A stretch of DNA of 64,000 bases from Emergencia timonensis (lineage in GTDB: Bacteria > Bacillota > Clostridia > Peptostreptococcales > Anaerovoracaceae). Position numbers and translations under genes: made by a program. The notes under the pieces were generated by a model, which searched no databases, had not been told where the DNA came from, and saw only the letters and a list, made by a program, of their open reading frames with translations. This document shows, one piece after another, positions 17,245 to 27,203 of this stretch (position 1 is the stretch's first letter; every line of letters starts with the position of its first letter). The DNA lies in assembly GCF_900086585.1 (NCBI RefSeq), contig NZ_FLKM01000009.1, forward strand, positions 744,001 through 808,000, written 5' to 3'.

Positions 17245-17355
17245 ATATTAAATTTTATATCTCTTATTGAAATCTCACGATATTTATTATATACTTAATG
17301 TTAACTGTTGTCCAGTAAAATTTTTAAAAAGTTTAAAATAAAAGGAGAAAGCTAT

Positions 17356-18834
17356 ATGATGAAGTTCAAAAGTACTCGTGGAAGCGACAGAGAGTTGACA
17401 GGTGCACAGGCTATTATTCAGGGAATCTCTGAAGACAAGGGGCTCTACGTTCCAACAGAAATCCCAGCACTGCCTTTCAAAATTGAGGATATGATTGGCA
17501 AGTCATATCAGGAAATTGCTTTCAAGGTAATTGGAGCTTTCTTTGATGACTATACAGAAGAAGAGATGAAGTACTGCATTGACGGGGCCTACGACGAGAA
17601 GTTTGAAGCCAAAGAAATCGCACCGATTGTAAAGGCAGGAGACGCATACTTTTTGGAGTTATATCATGGAAAGACTGCCGCGTTCAAAGATATGGCGCTG
17701 TCCATTCTGCCATACCTTTTGACGACTGCAACAAAGAAAGAGAAAGAAGATAAGAAGATCTGTATTTTGACCGCGACATCCGGCGATACAGGAAAAGCCG
17801 CTCTGGAAGGTTTTGCCGATGTACCGGGCACAGAAATCATTGTATTCTTCCCAAATCAAGGTGTCAGCCAGGTGCAGGAACAACAGATGATTACCCAGGA
17901 AGGCGAGAACACTCACGTCTTCGCCATCAACGGAAACTTTGACGATGCCCAGACTGGCGTAAAGAAAATCTTCAACGACGACGCTTTTGCTGAGAAGCTG
18001 GCGAAAAGCGGCTGCAAATTGTCGTCTGCCAACTCCATCAACGTGGGCAGGCTGGTTCCACAGGTGGCGTACTACGTCTACAGTTACATAAAGCTAGTGG
18101 AGCAGGGTGTAATTAAAAACGGCGAGAAGATGAACATCGTCGTGCCGACGGGAAACTTTGGAAACATCCTGGCCGGCTATTATGCAAAACAGATGGGCAT
18201 TCCTGTCAACAAGTTTATCTGTGCATCCAATGAGAACAAAGTTCTGACAGACTTCATCAATACGGGCGTTTATGACATCAAAAGAGAGTTTTATCTGACG
18301 AATTCACCGTCCATGGACATTTTGATCTCCAGCAACCTGGAGAGACTGCTCTACCATCTGAGCGGCGGTAATGGAGAAGAGATCAAGGGACTGATGGAGA
18401 ATCTGGACTCGCAGAAGAGTTACGAAGTCAGCCAGAAGATCAAAGACGGCATGGCGGACTTCTACGGCGGTTATGCGGATGTGGATACAACAAATCGGAC
18501 CATCGGAGAGATGTACGCAGACCACGACTATCTGATGGATACCCATACAGCGGTGGCCTACAAAGTCTACGAGGATTACAAAGAAGCCACTGGTGATGAA
18601 ACGCCGACCATCATCGCATCTACTGCCAGCGCATACAAATTTGCCGAAAGTGTGGCAAAATCCATTGGGTTGGGTGAAGAAGAAAACGGCTTCAGATATG
18701 TTGAGGCTCTTGCAGCAAAGACGGGCGTGCGTGTTCCAAAGGGTCTCAAAGATTTGGAACTGAGAGAAGTAAGACATACCGGGGTTATCGACGTGGATCA
18801 GATGCAGGCTACGGTGGAGAATTGTGTAGAATAA
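17356..18834 (+). CDS. thrC: Threonine synthase
   Basis: The 492-residue protein is a PLP enzyme that converts O-phosphohomoserine to threonine and phosphate. It opens with KFKSTRGSDRELTGAQAI, a typical threonine synthase N-terminus. The PLP lysine lies in ELYHGKTAAFKDMAL. The ligand motifs TATSGDTGKAALEGF and PTGNFGNILAGYYAK follow. Length fits the bacterial long form. The ATG at 17356 has AAAGGAG 8 bases upstream; the frame from 17308 would place the start in the leader. It is transcribed alone, and the terminator at 18846-18899 ends it. Confidence 0.95.
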   Translation: MMKFKSTRGSDRELTGAQAIIQGISEDKGLYVPTEIPALPFKIEDMIGKSYQEIAFKVIGAFFDDYTEEEMKYCIDGAYDEKFEAKEIAPIVKAGDAYFLELYHGKTAAFKDMALSILPYLLTTATKKEKEDKKICILTATSGDTGKAALEGFADVPGTEIIVFFPNQGVSQVQEQQMITQEGENTHVFAINGNFDDAQTGVKKIFNDDAFAEKLAKSGCKLSSANSINVGRLVPQVAYYVYSYIKLVEQGVIKNGEKMNIVVPTGNFGNILAGYYAKQMGIPVNKFICASNENKVLTDFINTGVYDIKREFYLTNSPSMDILISSNLERLLYHLSGGNGEEIKGLMENLDSQKSYEVSQKIKDGMADFYGGYADVDTTNRTIGEMYADHDYLMDTHTAVAYKVYEDYKEATGDETPTIIASTASAYKFAESVAKSIGLGEEENGFRYVEALAAKTGVRVPKGLKDLELREVRHTGVIDVDQMQATVENCVE

Positions 18835-18845
18835 TATTGCGATAA

Positions 18846-18899
18846 AAAACAGAGTCAGCAAAATAGTTGAAAATTCACTATTGAGCGGGCTCTGTTTTT
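18846..18899 (+). terminator. Intrinsic terminator after thrC
   Basis: AAACAGAGTC and GGGCTCTGTTT form a stem with an inner TAGTTGAAAATTCACTA hairpin, followed by TTTTT. Confidence 0.75.
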
Positions 18900-19383
18900 G
18901 TCTTTAGAGCTGTCCGGTTTTGAGACATCTAGGCAAGACAGGCAAGGTGTGAAATAAAATGGCGTGCAGTCATTTTTGATTTTTTTAAGTTTATTTGCAT
19001 TAAACCCTTTGGAGAAATGAAGTTTTTGTTATAGAATCTTTCAAATAGCGCAGAAAATTACATGATTCAGACCAAAATCGGTCGAATAAAAGAACAAAGT
19101 CTACTGAGATCAGGCGGATTCAACTCCTGTACGCAAGCAGGAAGCCTAAATTTAAAAATAAAGGCAGATTTTTAATAGTTCTGCCATGACATATCCCGCA
19201 CCCGTTTATTCCTTCTGACAGCAGTCCGGTTATTTGGGAATGCCTGGATACACCCAAAAATCCTAACGTTACCGTAACAAGACAGGAACTTAAGGCGTTA
19301 TCGTATTTGATGCTGATTTTAAGCAGATTTTACAAAAATTACTTGCAAAACTTCTCGATTTATGTTAAATTATAATGGTGCCT
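18900..19383. other. Intergenic stretch upstream of tRNA-Ser
   Basis: No gene is supported. A small hairpin, CCTG-TACGCAAG-CAGG (19126-19141), lies in it. Close to the tRNA are TTGCAA (19344) and a TATAAT-like box near 19371, which probably act as the tRNA promoter. I recognise no known RNA family here. Confidence 0.4.
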
Positions 19384-19471
19384 GGAGGATTGACCGAGTG
19401 GCTAAGGAGCCTGATTGGAAATCAGGTAAGGTGTAACAGCCCCGCGGGTTCGAGTCCCGTGTCCTCCGCCA
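19384..19471 (+). tRNA. tRNA-Ser (anticodon GGA)
   Basis: The acceptor GGAGGAT pairs with GTCCTCC (G-T next to the body), followed by discriminator G and encoded CCA. The anticodon loop within CTGATTGGAAATCAG gives GGA. The variable arm is long, as in class II serine tRNAs. The T-arm is CGGGTTCGAGTCCCG. Confidence 0.95.
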
Positions 19472-19473
19472 AA

Positions 19474-19515
19474 AGAACCCTGTGATTGCAATAATCACAG
19501 GGTTTTTGTTTTTTT
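19474..19515 (+). terminator. Intrinsic terminator after tRNA-Ser
   Basis: The arms AACCCTGTGATT and AATCACAGGGTT form a perfect hairpin followed by a long T run. The following 300 bases up to 19819 hold only a weak hairpin (GACCTC/GAGGCGTC, about 19665-19700) and a TATACT -10-like box near 19772. Confidence 0.92.
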
Positions 19516-19819
19516 TGACCAGTGTATCATGTTATTCTAGTATGATTTCATAGCAATAAAACTTCTATAAAATATCGCCGTCCATTTCAATAGGTTTTTC
19601 CAACTCCGTTTTCAGAATTACGCATTATTTGTACGCGCCAAAACGTATTTAACATTTGTTATTGAGACCTCTTATTCATCAAAACTGAGGCGTCTTTGTT
19701 AGATCCCACTCACCTCATTCAAAAACATTCTAAATTTTGGAACTTTAAATGGGCATCTTATGCATACTGTGGTATACTTAAAGACATGAGTGAATTTTCA
19801 TAGAAAGGATATTAAGATT

Positions 19820-21262
19820 ATGAAATTGAGAAAGTATCTAGTGGGAGTTATTTGTGTAGCAATGTTGGTTTTATTGTGTGGATGTGCACCAAAAAGCAAC
19901 TTGGACCCCGATTCTCCGCTTACAATAAATATATGGCATTACTATAATGGAAAACAGGAAAAAGCCTTTAACAAACTGGTAGAGGAGTTCAATCAGACAG
20001 AAGGGAAGGAAAAAGGCGTTATCGTGGCATCCTCCAACTACGGGAGTGTATCAGAGCTTGGCGACAGTGTACTGGACGCTGCAAATGAGAAGGTGGGTTC
20101 TGAGGACATGCCCAATATCTTTGCCGCCTATTCAGATACTGCCTACGAAATTGACAAGCTGGGAAAAGTCGTCTCCCTCAACGAGCTCTTTACAGAAGAG
20201 GAATTGAAAGAGTATGTGCCGGGGTATCTGGAAGAAGGGTACTTTAGAGGCGACGACTTAAAAATCTTTCCAATTGCCAAATCGACAGAAATCTTTATGA
20301 TGAACGAGACCGACTGGGACAAGTTTGCAAAAGCGACAGGCGCAAAACGCAGTGATCTGGATACCATTGAAGGCATCACTGAGACCGCTGCCGCTTATTA
20401 TGCATATACCGATTCATTGACGCCGGAACCTGACGACGGACAGGCCTTTTTTGGACGTGACGCCATGGCAAACTATTTTATTATCGGTGCAAAACAGCTC
20501 GGGCACGAAATTGTAAGCAGTGACGACGAAGGCAACCCGAAAATTGATTTTGACAAAGAGACAATCAGAAAGCTGTGGGACAATTATTATGTGCCTTATG
20601 TCAACGGATATTTTATGTCAAAAGGACGTTTCCGCAGTGACGATGTGAAGATGGGCAACATCATTGCCTGCGTATGCTCAACGTCGGGATCTACCTATTT
20701 CCCAAAAGAGATTATCTCTGATGATGAGACTTCGTACAAGATTCAGTCAATAGCCCAAGAAGCGCCAAAATTTAAGGGCGGTGAGAATATTGCAGTGCAG
20801 CAAGGAGCCGGTCTTGTGGTCACGAAGGGTACAGAGGCAGAAAATGAGGCGTCCGCAGTCTTCCTCAAATGGTTCACCGACGAAGATCAAAATATCGCCT
20901 TTTCAGTAGATTCCGGTTATATGCCGGTAAAGAAAGATGCAACAGACCAAGAGAAAATATTAGAAAAAACCAGTGTAAAAGATGAGCAGATGAAACAGGT
21001 CATCATAGCGGCAGCGGACACGATCAACAATAACGAATTATATACGCCAAAAGCTGTAGAGAATGGGACCAGCATCCGAAATATACTGGAGTACAGCATG
21101 TCAGATCAGGCATCCGCTGATAGGGAAAAGATTGAGAAGCTGATGAAATCTGGAATGTCCAGAAAAGAGGCTGTCAGCAAATTTGCTACCGACAAAAATT
21201 TTGAAAAGTGGTACAAGGATACCCTGAAAGCATTAAACGAAGCCGCAGAACAGAGGAAATAA
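19820..21262 (+). CDS. Extracellular solute-binding lipoprotein (ABC family 1 type), orphan
   Basis: The 480-residue protein begins with a lipoprotein signal peptide: KLRK, then a hydrophobic stretch ending in lipobox LCGC, with Cys at about residue 22. The mature part begins like carbohydrate-type binding proteins (PLTINIWHYYNGKQEKAFNKL). ATG 19820 has GAAAGGAT upstream, and the frame's earlier GTG would put extra residues before the signal peptide. No permease or ATPase gene is near. Instead the stop lies one base before the ATG of a membrane Cache-GGDEF-EAL protein. It probably senses rather than imports (inference). Confidence 0.88.
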   Translation: MKLRKYLVGVICVAMLVLLCGCAPKSNLDPDSPLTINIWHYYNGKQEKAFNKLVEEFNQTEGKEKGVIVASSNYGSVSELGDSVLDAANEKVGSEDMPNIFAAYSDTAYEIDKLGKVVSLNELFTEEELKEYVPGYLEEGYFRGDDLKIFPIAKSTEIFMMNETDWDKFAKATGAKRSDLDTIEGITETAAAYYAYTDSLTPEPDDGQAFFGRDAMANYFIIGAKQLGHEIVSSDDEGNPKIDFDKETIRKLWDNYYVPYVNGYFMSKGRFRSDDVKMGNIIACVCSTSGSTYFPKEIISDDETSYKIQSIAQEAPKFKGGENIAVQQGAGLVVTKGTEAENEASAVFLKWFTDEDQNIAFSVDSGYMPVKKDATDQEKILEKTSVKDEQMKQVIIAAADTINNNELYTPKAVENGTSIRNILEYSMSDQASADREKIEKLMKSGMSRKEAVSKFATDKNFEKWYKDTLKALNEAAEQRK

Positions 21263-21263
21263 C

Positions 21264-24254
21264 ATGGAATCTAAGATACGGGTGAAATGGCAGAAAGGGA
21301 CGATGTTAAAGAGAATTTTCATACCCATGTTCATTCTCGTGCTAATTGTGTCCATTCTGTTTTTTGGAGTGATATTTTACAACAATATCCTCTCACAGAT
21401 GGAGAAAAATACGAGGGATATCTTTGACTCCAAAGTGATAAACCGTTCCCACGAACTGGAAAATATGATGGTCAACCAATGGAGCAACTTAGAAACGGAA
21501 GTGGAAGATATCCAATCGGTCATAAATAATTTGACTGCTAAGAATCAGATTGACCCGAAACATCTTGCCGATAATCCCGACGATAGTCGAATCATACTAG
21601 AACATATCACAGACAATGTCATTTCCACCCTGCGCAATCACAGAGTGACAGGTGCCTATGTCTTTTTATGCAGCGATATCCCCGGCGACAGTGACAAAGT
21701 ATCCCTGCCGGGCCTTTATATCAGCGACAGCAACGTAGAGAACGACAACTCCATTACCAATTCGGATTTAATGATTAGACGCGGTTCTAAAAGTTTGGTT
21801 GAAAAAATGGGGATTGCAACGGACTCTGCATGGGAGCCGAACATCATTTTAAAAGGCCATAACCTGGAAGAATTTAAGGCAGTCTATGACAACTATCACC
21901 GTTTTCAAGAAGATACCACGGACATCACAGATTTGGGCTATTGGATGCCGATGCTGCAGGTGGAAAATGATTATGTGGTATCCTACGTGCTTCCAATCGA
22001 ATATAAGGGAACCGTTATCGGCGTACTGGGCATCGACGTTTCCCACGAGTATTTGAAAACGCTGCTAAACTATTTGGAACTGGACAGCGATGCAAAGGGC
22101 GCCTACAGCTTGATATTAGAGGAAAACGGAAAATATACTGATATCCTGACCAACAACTCCTATTTTGCTGTGGATTTTAAAACTGGAGATCAATTAAAAA
22201 TCCAACAGAACGGCGATCATAAATATTTGATGCAGAACCATGACCGGGTGGCCTTGAGTTCGGAAAACCTCAACCTGTATAACAACAATACGCCCTATGA
22301 AAAACAGCAGTGGCAGCTGAGCGGAATGATGAAAGAGAAAGACCTTTTGGCCTTTACTTCTCAGATTAAAGTGACCTTGTTATACGCCATCATCGGGTCC
22401 GTCTTGATCGGCTTGATACTGAGCATCCTTCTCAGTATCTGGATTTCAAGGCCAGTCATATCCCTAGCTGACAGCGTCAGAAAGATGACCTTCAAGGACA
22501 AGATTTCCATTGAAAGAACAAAAATCATCGAAATTGACCAATTGATTGATGCGATTGAAAAGACTGGAAATAACGCAATTGATGCCGTAGCTCGATTTAC
22601 AAAGATCATTCGTCTGGCCAATACCCAGTTGGAAGGCTTTGAGCTGGATTATGAGAAGAAGCAATTGTATGTAACAGATGACTTTTTCTCCGCTTTCGGG
22701 CTGAAGGTCGATGTGAGTCAGCTGTCCATAGAAGAATTTGAACGGCTGATGCGGCAGTTTAAAGACCGCTGCAGACCGAGCAACTCTAAAAGCGCTAATG
22801 AATATATTTTTAATTTGAACAAAAATGGCAAGAGCATTTACTTGCGCCTGCGTTATATCGACGATGAGGTGAATCATAAATACTATGGACTGGTAGAAGA
22901 AGTCAGCGAATTGATAAAGGAACGCCAGCTGATCGAATACGAGAGAGATCACGACGTGCTGACCGGCCTGGTTAACCGCAGAGCATACCAGAGACAGATG
23001 AAGCGGCTATTTACCATTGAAGCGTCCAGCATCAATATTGGCGCTCTGCTGATGTTGGATTTAGATAACCTAAAGATGATTAACGATAAATTTGGTCATG
23101 AATACGGAGATCTTTACATTCAGAAAGCGGCGGATATGTTCCGCAGGCTGTCACCGGAAGGTACGATTATCTCGCGAATATCCGGCGACGAATTTAACCT
23201 ATTCCTGTATGGCTATGACAGCAGGACGGAACTGCGTGAAAAGATTGACCGCTTTTGGCGGGAACTGAGCAAGAGTTCCATCACCATGCCGAACCAACAG
23301 GAGATACATATTCTGGTGTCCGGCGGTATCGCCTGGTACCCAGACGACAGCCGCGACTTTAATACCTTGCAGAAGTACTCTGACTTCGCCATGTACAGCG
23401 TAAAACACACCCTAAAAGGGGAAATAGGAGATTTCTCCTTGCAGGACTATCGAAACGATGTCTACATGATGAAGCGAAAGGCAGAATTGAGCCGCATATT
23501 AGAAGCAAATGCCTTCACCTATTATTTCCAGCCTATTGTCAGCGCGGTAGATGGAGAGGTCTTTGCGTATGAAGCGCTGATGCGGACTGTGGATTCCACT
23601 CTGAAAAATCCTTCTGAGATTATTGAAATAGCGAAGATGGAATCAAAACTATACTTGATTGAGAAAATCACGATGAGGAACAGTTTAAAGCAATTTAACG
23701 ATTTGATTGCCAGCGGTAAGGTTTCAAAAGACCTGAAGCTGTTCGTCAATTCCATTGCAAACCAACGTTTGAGTGAGGGAGAGGTACGCAGCATTGAAGA
23801 ACAGTACGGAGCGTTTTTGCCTAATCTGGTTTTAGAGCTGACCGAAAACGAAGAACTCAACGAAGAATACACTGCATATAAGAAAGAAGTCCTGAAAATC
23901 TGGAACAGCCGTCTGGCCCTGGACGATTACGGAAGCGGTTATAACAGCGGGCGCAATCTATTGTTCCTCAACCCGGACTATGTGAAAATCGACATCGATA
24001 TCATCAGAGATATCGACAAAGACATGGACAAGAGGACCATTGTCAAAGATACGATTACTTACTGTCACGAACGCGGTAAATACGTCATTGCAGAGGGAAT
24101 TGAGACAATTGCTGAGCTCAAGACCGTAGTGGGCATGGATGTGGATTATATACAGGGCTATTTGACTGGCAAGCCTGCTCCGGAACCAAAGGACGTGTAC
24201 AAAGAGATAAAGTCGGAGATTATGAACTGCCGCCGTCCTTCCCCTTTGGACTAA
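21264..24254 (+). CDS. Membrane Cache sensor with GGDEF and EAL domains (c-di-GMP turnover)
   Basis: The protein has 996 residues. One transmembrane helix lies near 15-38, then a large extracellular dCache-like domain (about 45-355), a second helix (about 368-392) and a PAS-like stretch. The GGDEF domain (about 560-720) has the signature variant SGDEF and no RxxD inhibitory site. The EAL domain (about 740-990) keeps EALMR, ELTENEE, DDYGSGY, KIDIDII and AEGIET. It may both make and break cyclic di-GMP, with breakdown the surer activity. It follows the solute-binding lipoprotein by one base, so that protein is a likely ligand-delivery partner. Confidence 0.92.
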   Translation: MESKIRVKWQKGTMLKRIFIPMFILVLIVSILFFGVIFYNNILSQMEKNTRDIFDSKVINRSHELENMMVNQWSNLETEVEDIQSVINNLTAKNQIDPKHLADNPDDSRIILEHITDNVISTLRNHRVTGAYVFLCSDIPGDSDKVSLPGLYISDSNVENDNSITNSDLMIRRGSKSLVEKMGIATDSAWEPNIILKGHNLEEFKAVYDNYHRFQEDTTDITDLGYWMPMLQVENDYVVSYVLPIEYKGTVIGVLGIDVSHEYLKTLLNYLELDSDAKGAYSLILEENGKYTDILTNNSYFAVDFKTGDQLKIQQNGDHKYLMQNHDRVALSSENLNLYNNNTPYEKQQWQLSGMMKEKDLLAFTSQIKVTLLYAIIGSVLIGLILSILLSIWISRPVISLADSVRKMTFKDKISIERTKIIEIDQLIDAIEKTGNNAIDAVARFTKIIRLANTQLEGFELDYEKKQLYVTDDFFSAFGLKVDVSQLSIEEFERLMRQFKDRCRPSNSKSANEYIFNLNKNGKSIYLRLRYIDDEVNHKYYGLVEEVSELIKERQLIEYERDHDVLTGLVNRRAYQRQMKRLFTIEASSINIGALLMLDLDNLKMINDKFGHEYGDLYIQKAADMFRRLSPEGTIISRISGDEFNLFLYGYDSRTELREKIDRFWRELSKSSITMPNQQEIHILVSGGIAWYPDDSRDFNTLQKYSDFAMYSVKHTLKGEIGDFSLQDYRNDVYMMKRKAELSRILEANAFTYYFQPIVSAVDGEVFAYEALMRTVDSTLKNPSEIIEIAKMESKLYLIEKITMRNSLKQFNDLIASGKVSKDLKLFVNSIANQRLSEGEVRSIEEQYGAFLPNLVLELTENEELNEEYTAYKKEVLKIWNSRLALDDYGSGYNSGRNLLFLNPDYVKIDIDIIRDIDKDMDKRTIVKDTITYCHERGKYVIAEGIETIAELKTVVGMDVDYIQGYLTGKPAPEPKDVYKEIKSEIMNCRRPSPLD

Positions 24255-24297
24255 ATAGGAAAAATCGTGGTAAAATAGCTGAGAGGAGGTGAAGCCT

Positions 24298-24735
24298 GTG
24301 AAAATCTCTGTTCAGGAAGTAGACAGCTGTGAAGAGGAAGAAATTATCATTAAATGTCACGAGATGAACGACGATATTATGGAATTGGTACGCAGACTGA
24401 AGATGGAGCAGCACAGGCTGACCGCCTATAGGGACGATAAGGTCTATCGACTGTCTCTCCACGACGTTTATTACTTTGAAACAGTGGACAGCAAAGCGTT
24501 TCTATACTGTGAAGACAAGGTCTATGAGTCAAAATTGAAACTGTACGAGTTTGAAGATCTGACTAGGGCCAGCAAATTTTTCCGGGCATCCAAATCAACA
24601 ATTATCAACACCACAAAGATTAGTCACGTCAAACCCTCGATGAGCGGTCGGTTTGAAGTGTATTTAAAAAACGGCGAGTGTGTACTGGTGTCCAGACAGT
24701 ACGTACCGGAACTGAAAAAACAAATTGGTCTGTGA
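24298..24735 (+). CDS. LytTR-domain transcriptional regulator without receiver
   Basis: The 145-residue protein consists of a short N-terminal region and a LytTR DNA-binding domain (about 45-145: YRLSLHDVYYFETVDSKAF, then RASKSTIINTTKISHVKP). GTG 24298 is chosen because GGAGGT lies 7 bases before it; the earlier GTG at 24289 lies inside that Shine-Dalgarno. No phosphorylation domain is present. It forms an operon with the next gene, a DUF3021-type membrane protein, a pairing common in Firmicutes where the membrane partner is thought to restrain the regulator. Confidence 0.9.
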   Translation: MKISVQEVDSCEEEEIIIKCHEMNDDIMELVRRLKMEQHRLTAYRDDKVYRLSLHDVYYFETVDSKAFLYCEDKVYESKLKLYEFEDLTRASKFFRASKSTIINTTKISHVKPSMSGRFEVYLKNGECVLVSRQYVPELKKQIGL

Positions 24736-24746
24736 GGAGGTGCAGT

Positions 24747-25184
24747 ATGGATTTCAAAGAACTAAAAAGAGAAATGCTTCTCGGATTTTTTTATATCTAC
24801 ACGGGTTCCATATTTGGCACCTATGTGTTCTGCAGTCTGTTTTATCCCGATTTGACCTTCAGTTTAAGTTATTTTCCCTGGATGGCGCTTTTTTCCCTGG
24901 CAGGGGACGCTACCCTGCTGGTCTTTTATTCAAAGAAGGTTCTGACGGAAAAACAATTTTTATTCCGTACGGTGATCCATTTCATCCTGCTGGAGATCGT
25001 GCTGATGACTTTTGCCGGTCTGCTCCAGCTGTATGAGAGTACACTGGAAGCGGTGGCCTTTTTCTTCATCGTCCTCTTGGTGTATTTCATGGTAAAGCTA
25101 TTGAGCTTCAAAAGCGGCAGCAAAGAGGCGGAGGTCATCAATCAGAGAATACAAGAAATCAATAAAAAAGGAGAGGACTATTGA
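24747..25184 (+). CDS. DUF3021-like four-helix membrane protein
   Basis: The 145-residue protein has four predicted transmembrane helices (about 12-32, 42-62, 75-95, 100-122) and a short charged tail. Its size, topology and position directly after a stand-alone LytTR regulator fit DUF3021. ATG 24747 follows GAGGAGGTGCAGT; a longer frame begins inside the LytTR gene in another phase and is rejected. Function is inferred as regulator of the LytTR partner; the signal is unknown. Confidence 0.75.
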   Translation: MDFKELKREMLLGFFYIYTGSIFGTYVFCSLFYPDLTFSLSYFPWMALFSLAGDATLLVFYSKKVLTEKQFLFRTVIHFILLEIVLMTFAGLLQLYESTLEAVAFFFIVLLVYFMVKLLSFKSGSKEAEVINQRIQEINKKGEDY

Positions 25185-25198
25185 CCTCTCCTTTATTT
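25167..25198. terminator. Bidirectional terminator between convergent genes
   Basis: The arms AAAGGAGAGG (25167-25176) and CCTCTCCTTT (25185-25194) overlap the stop of the DUF3021-like gene. A T-rich tract follows on each strand. Confidence 0.85.
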
Positions 25199-26169
25199 TA
25201 ACTGCAGACGGGTCTCTGCGGCATCTGAAGGATGCCTGCCGCACTGTGATCAAAGGACAGAGCGATGCTTTGATTGCGGTAAAAAACCACCCGCTCTAAT
25301 ACCAGGGCATCTATAGGGATTCCCCTGGCCAGGCTTTCTGATTCTTTCTGAATCTGTTCTACTGCAGGCAGGTTTTCCAGGGTTTCTCTGATCCAATCCA
25401 AAGGCAGCTTTGATACGGCAGCTTCATTCATTTCAAAGATGCCGATAAGGCTATTTCCATCAAAGGGAAAACGAAAGGAGCAGTAAGGCATATCGGGAAT
25501 CCAGTTCGTAGCCTGGAGCAGTTCTTTGATAGCCGTCAAATTTTCTTCGTTACAGACGACGCCGGAAATGGCGTCCAGCTTTGCCTGACCGTCTGTATCG
25601 CCTTCGACCAAGTCCCGGTCATCCTCTTCGTAAATATAATGATTTAGTAACTGTTCCAGAGAGCAGTCCTGCCGCAGCTCCTGCTCCTGCCGGAGAAATT
25701 CGTAGTCACCAGGTACCAGAGCTAGTCCGGCATTGTTCGCTGACAGTGCGCCTTCCTTATCTCCAAAATGGCTGCGCAGTTTTGCCAGCTGCAGCCAGCC
25801 CCACGGATAATCGGGTTCTTCCATGACGCCTTTTTCCGCATAGACCAGGGCCTCTGTCAATCTGCCACAGTACATCAAAGCGCTGGAATAGCGGTAAAAC
25901 CAGACACCGCAGCCCTGAGCCAGGTCCTCCACATCGGCGAGCCAGCGTACAGACGTATAGTAATATTCATATTCGTCAATATTGTTGCAGGCGTAAGAAA
26001 CCCATAATGCAATCTGCAGATCGTGTTCCGCCTCTTTTTGGGTAAATCGTTTCTCCTTGAGGCCAGTATCGATGAAATCGCGAATGTAATGCAGCATCTT
26101 ATAAAAATAACCTTCGGAATAGGATTCCAAGGTTTTAATGTCTTTTTCTGTAAGTAAAGTGTCTTTCAT
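25198..26169 (-). CDS. Tetratricopeptide-like cytoplasmic protein of unknown function
   Basis: The 323-residue protein has no signal peptide or membrane helix. Residues about 85-165 show helix pairs in TPR style (LMYCGRLTEALVYAEKGVM, then PDYPWGWLQLAKLRSHFGD and KEGALSANNAGLALVPGDY), which usually bind other proteins. The acidic middle and the C-terminal half are not recognised. It is a single gene, convergent with the LytTR/DUF3021 pair and divergent from the ABC-2 exporter. Similar proteins are widespread in Clostridia with no established role. Confidence 0.65.
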   Translation of the reverse strand: MKDTLLTEKDIKTLESYSEGYFYKMLHYIRDFIDTGLKEKRFTQKEAEHDLQIALWVSYACNNIDEYEYYYTSVRWLADVEDLAQGCGVWFYRYSSALMYCGRLTEALVYAEKGVMEEPDYPWGWLQLAKLRSHFGDKEGALSANNAGLALVPGDYEFLRQEQELRQDCSLEQLLNHYIYEEDDRDLVEGDTDGQAKLDAISGVVCNEENLTAIKELLQATNWIPDMPYCSFRFPFDGNSLIGIFEMNEAAVSKLPLDWIRETLENLPAVEQIQKESESLARGIPIDALVLERVVFYRNQSIALSFDHSAAGILQMPQRPVCS

Positions 26170-26339
26170 ATCCTGACTCCTGTTCTATATCCTTTTACTG
26201 TTTTTATTATAGTATAATCTGCAGATCGCCGCAAGTTATTGCTGATTTTTTACAGCTTAAGTGCCTGCCAAAGCAGGTCGCTTTCTGCTATATTTACTTG
26301 ATGCCGCTGAAATGCTATAGTCACAGCGGAGGTAAAGAA

Positions 26340-27203
26340 ATGAATCATATTATAGAAGTCGACCATTTAATGAAAAGTTATGGAACTGTAAAGGCGGTAC
26401 AGGATATCAGCTTTTATGTGGAAGAGGGAGGTCTTTTTGCTTTTTTAGGACCTAACGGGGCCGGGAAGTCCACGACAATCAACATGATCTGTACGTTTTT
26501 GCGGCCAGACGGCGGCAGCGTCGTCGTAGACGGCTCCCGTCTGGGAGAGGATGATAAACACATTCGAGAGAATATCGGCATCGTGTTTCAAAACAGTTTG
26601 TTGGATGATTTGCTGACAGTAGAAGAAAACCTTTTCATCAGAGGGAGCTTTTACAACTTGAAAGGGGACGCTCTGAAGAAAGCAGTTTTAAAAGCGGCCA
26701 AGGCAACAGAACTGATGGGATTTCTAAGGCGCCCGTACGGCAAGCTTTCTGGAGGACAGCGACGCAGGGCGGATATCGCCCGAGCGCTGATTCACACACC
26801 CCGCGTCCTTTTTCTCGACGAACCGACCACAGGCCTGGACCCGCAGAGCAGAAGAAGTATTTGGAACACCATAAAGAAATTACAGGCGGAGCAGGGGATG
26901 ACTGTTTTCCTGACGACACACTATATGGAGGAAGCGGAAGATGCGGACTACTGCATCGTGGTGGATGACGGCAAGATCGCCGCCAAAGGTACGCCCTCAG
27001 ATTTGAAAGGCAGATACGCCAAAGATAAGCTGCGCATCTTGCTGGCAGAAAGCGGTGAAACGATCAATCTAAAATTAGGATCGACAATAGAGGCTCTCGA
27101 AATTTTAAAGAAGTATGAAGGGGATATAAAGGAATTCACCGTGGAGAAAGGTTCCATGGACGATGTGTTTATTGGAATTACCGGAAAGGAGATCAGAGAA
27201 TGA
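26340..27203 (+). CDS. ABC-2 type exporter, ATP-binding subunit
   Basis: The 287-residue protein is an ABC ATPase with Walker A GPNGAGKST, signature LSGGQRRRADIARAL, Walker B VLFLDEPTTGLDPQ, and H-loop TTHYMEEAEDADY. The C-terminal extra segment is typical of DrrA/CcmA-type drug-export ATPases. ATG 26340 has GCGGAGGT upstream. Its stop overlaps the permease start by 4 bases, which couples the two. The cargo is unknown; drugs or lipids are usual for this family. Confidence 0.93.
   Translation: MNHIIEVDHLMKSYGTVKAVQDISFYVEEGGLFAFLGPNGAGKSTTINMICTFLRPDGGSVVVDGSRLGEDDKHIRENIGIVFQNSLLDDLLTVEENLFIRGSFYNLKGDALKKAVLKAAKATELMGFLRRPYGKLSGGQRRRADIARALIHTPRVLFLDEPTTGLDPQSRRSIWNTIKKLQAEQGMTVFLTTHYMEEAEDADYCIVVDDGKIAAKGTPSDLKGRYAKDKLRILLAESGETINLKLGSTIEALEILKKYEGDIKEFTVEKGSMDDVFIGITGKEIRE

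Noticed and set aside
17245..17355. Possible T-box or other leader regulator before thrC
   Set aside because: The 110 bases are AT-rich and lack a T-box sequence, specifier hairpin or terminator.
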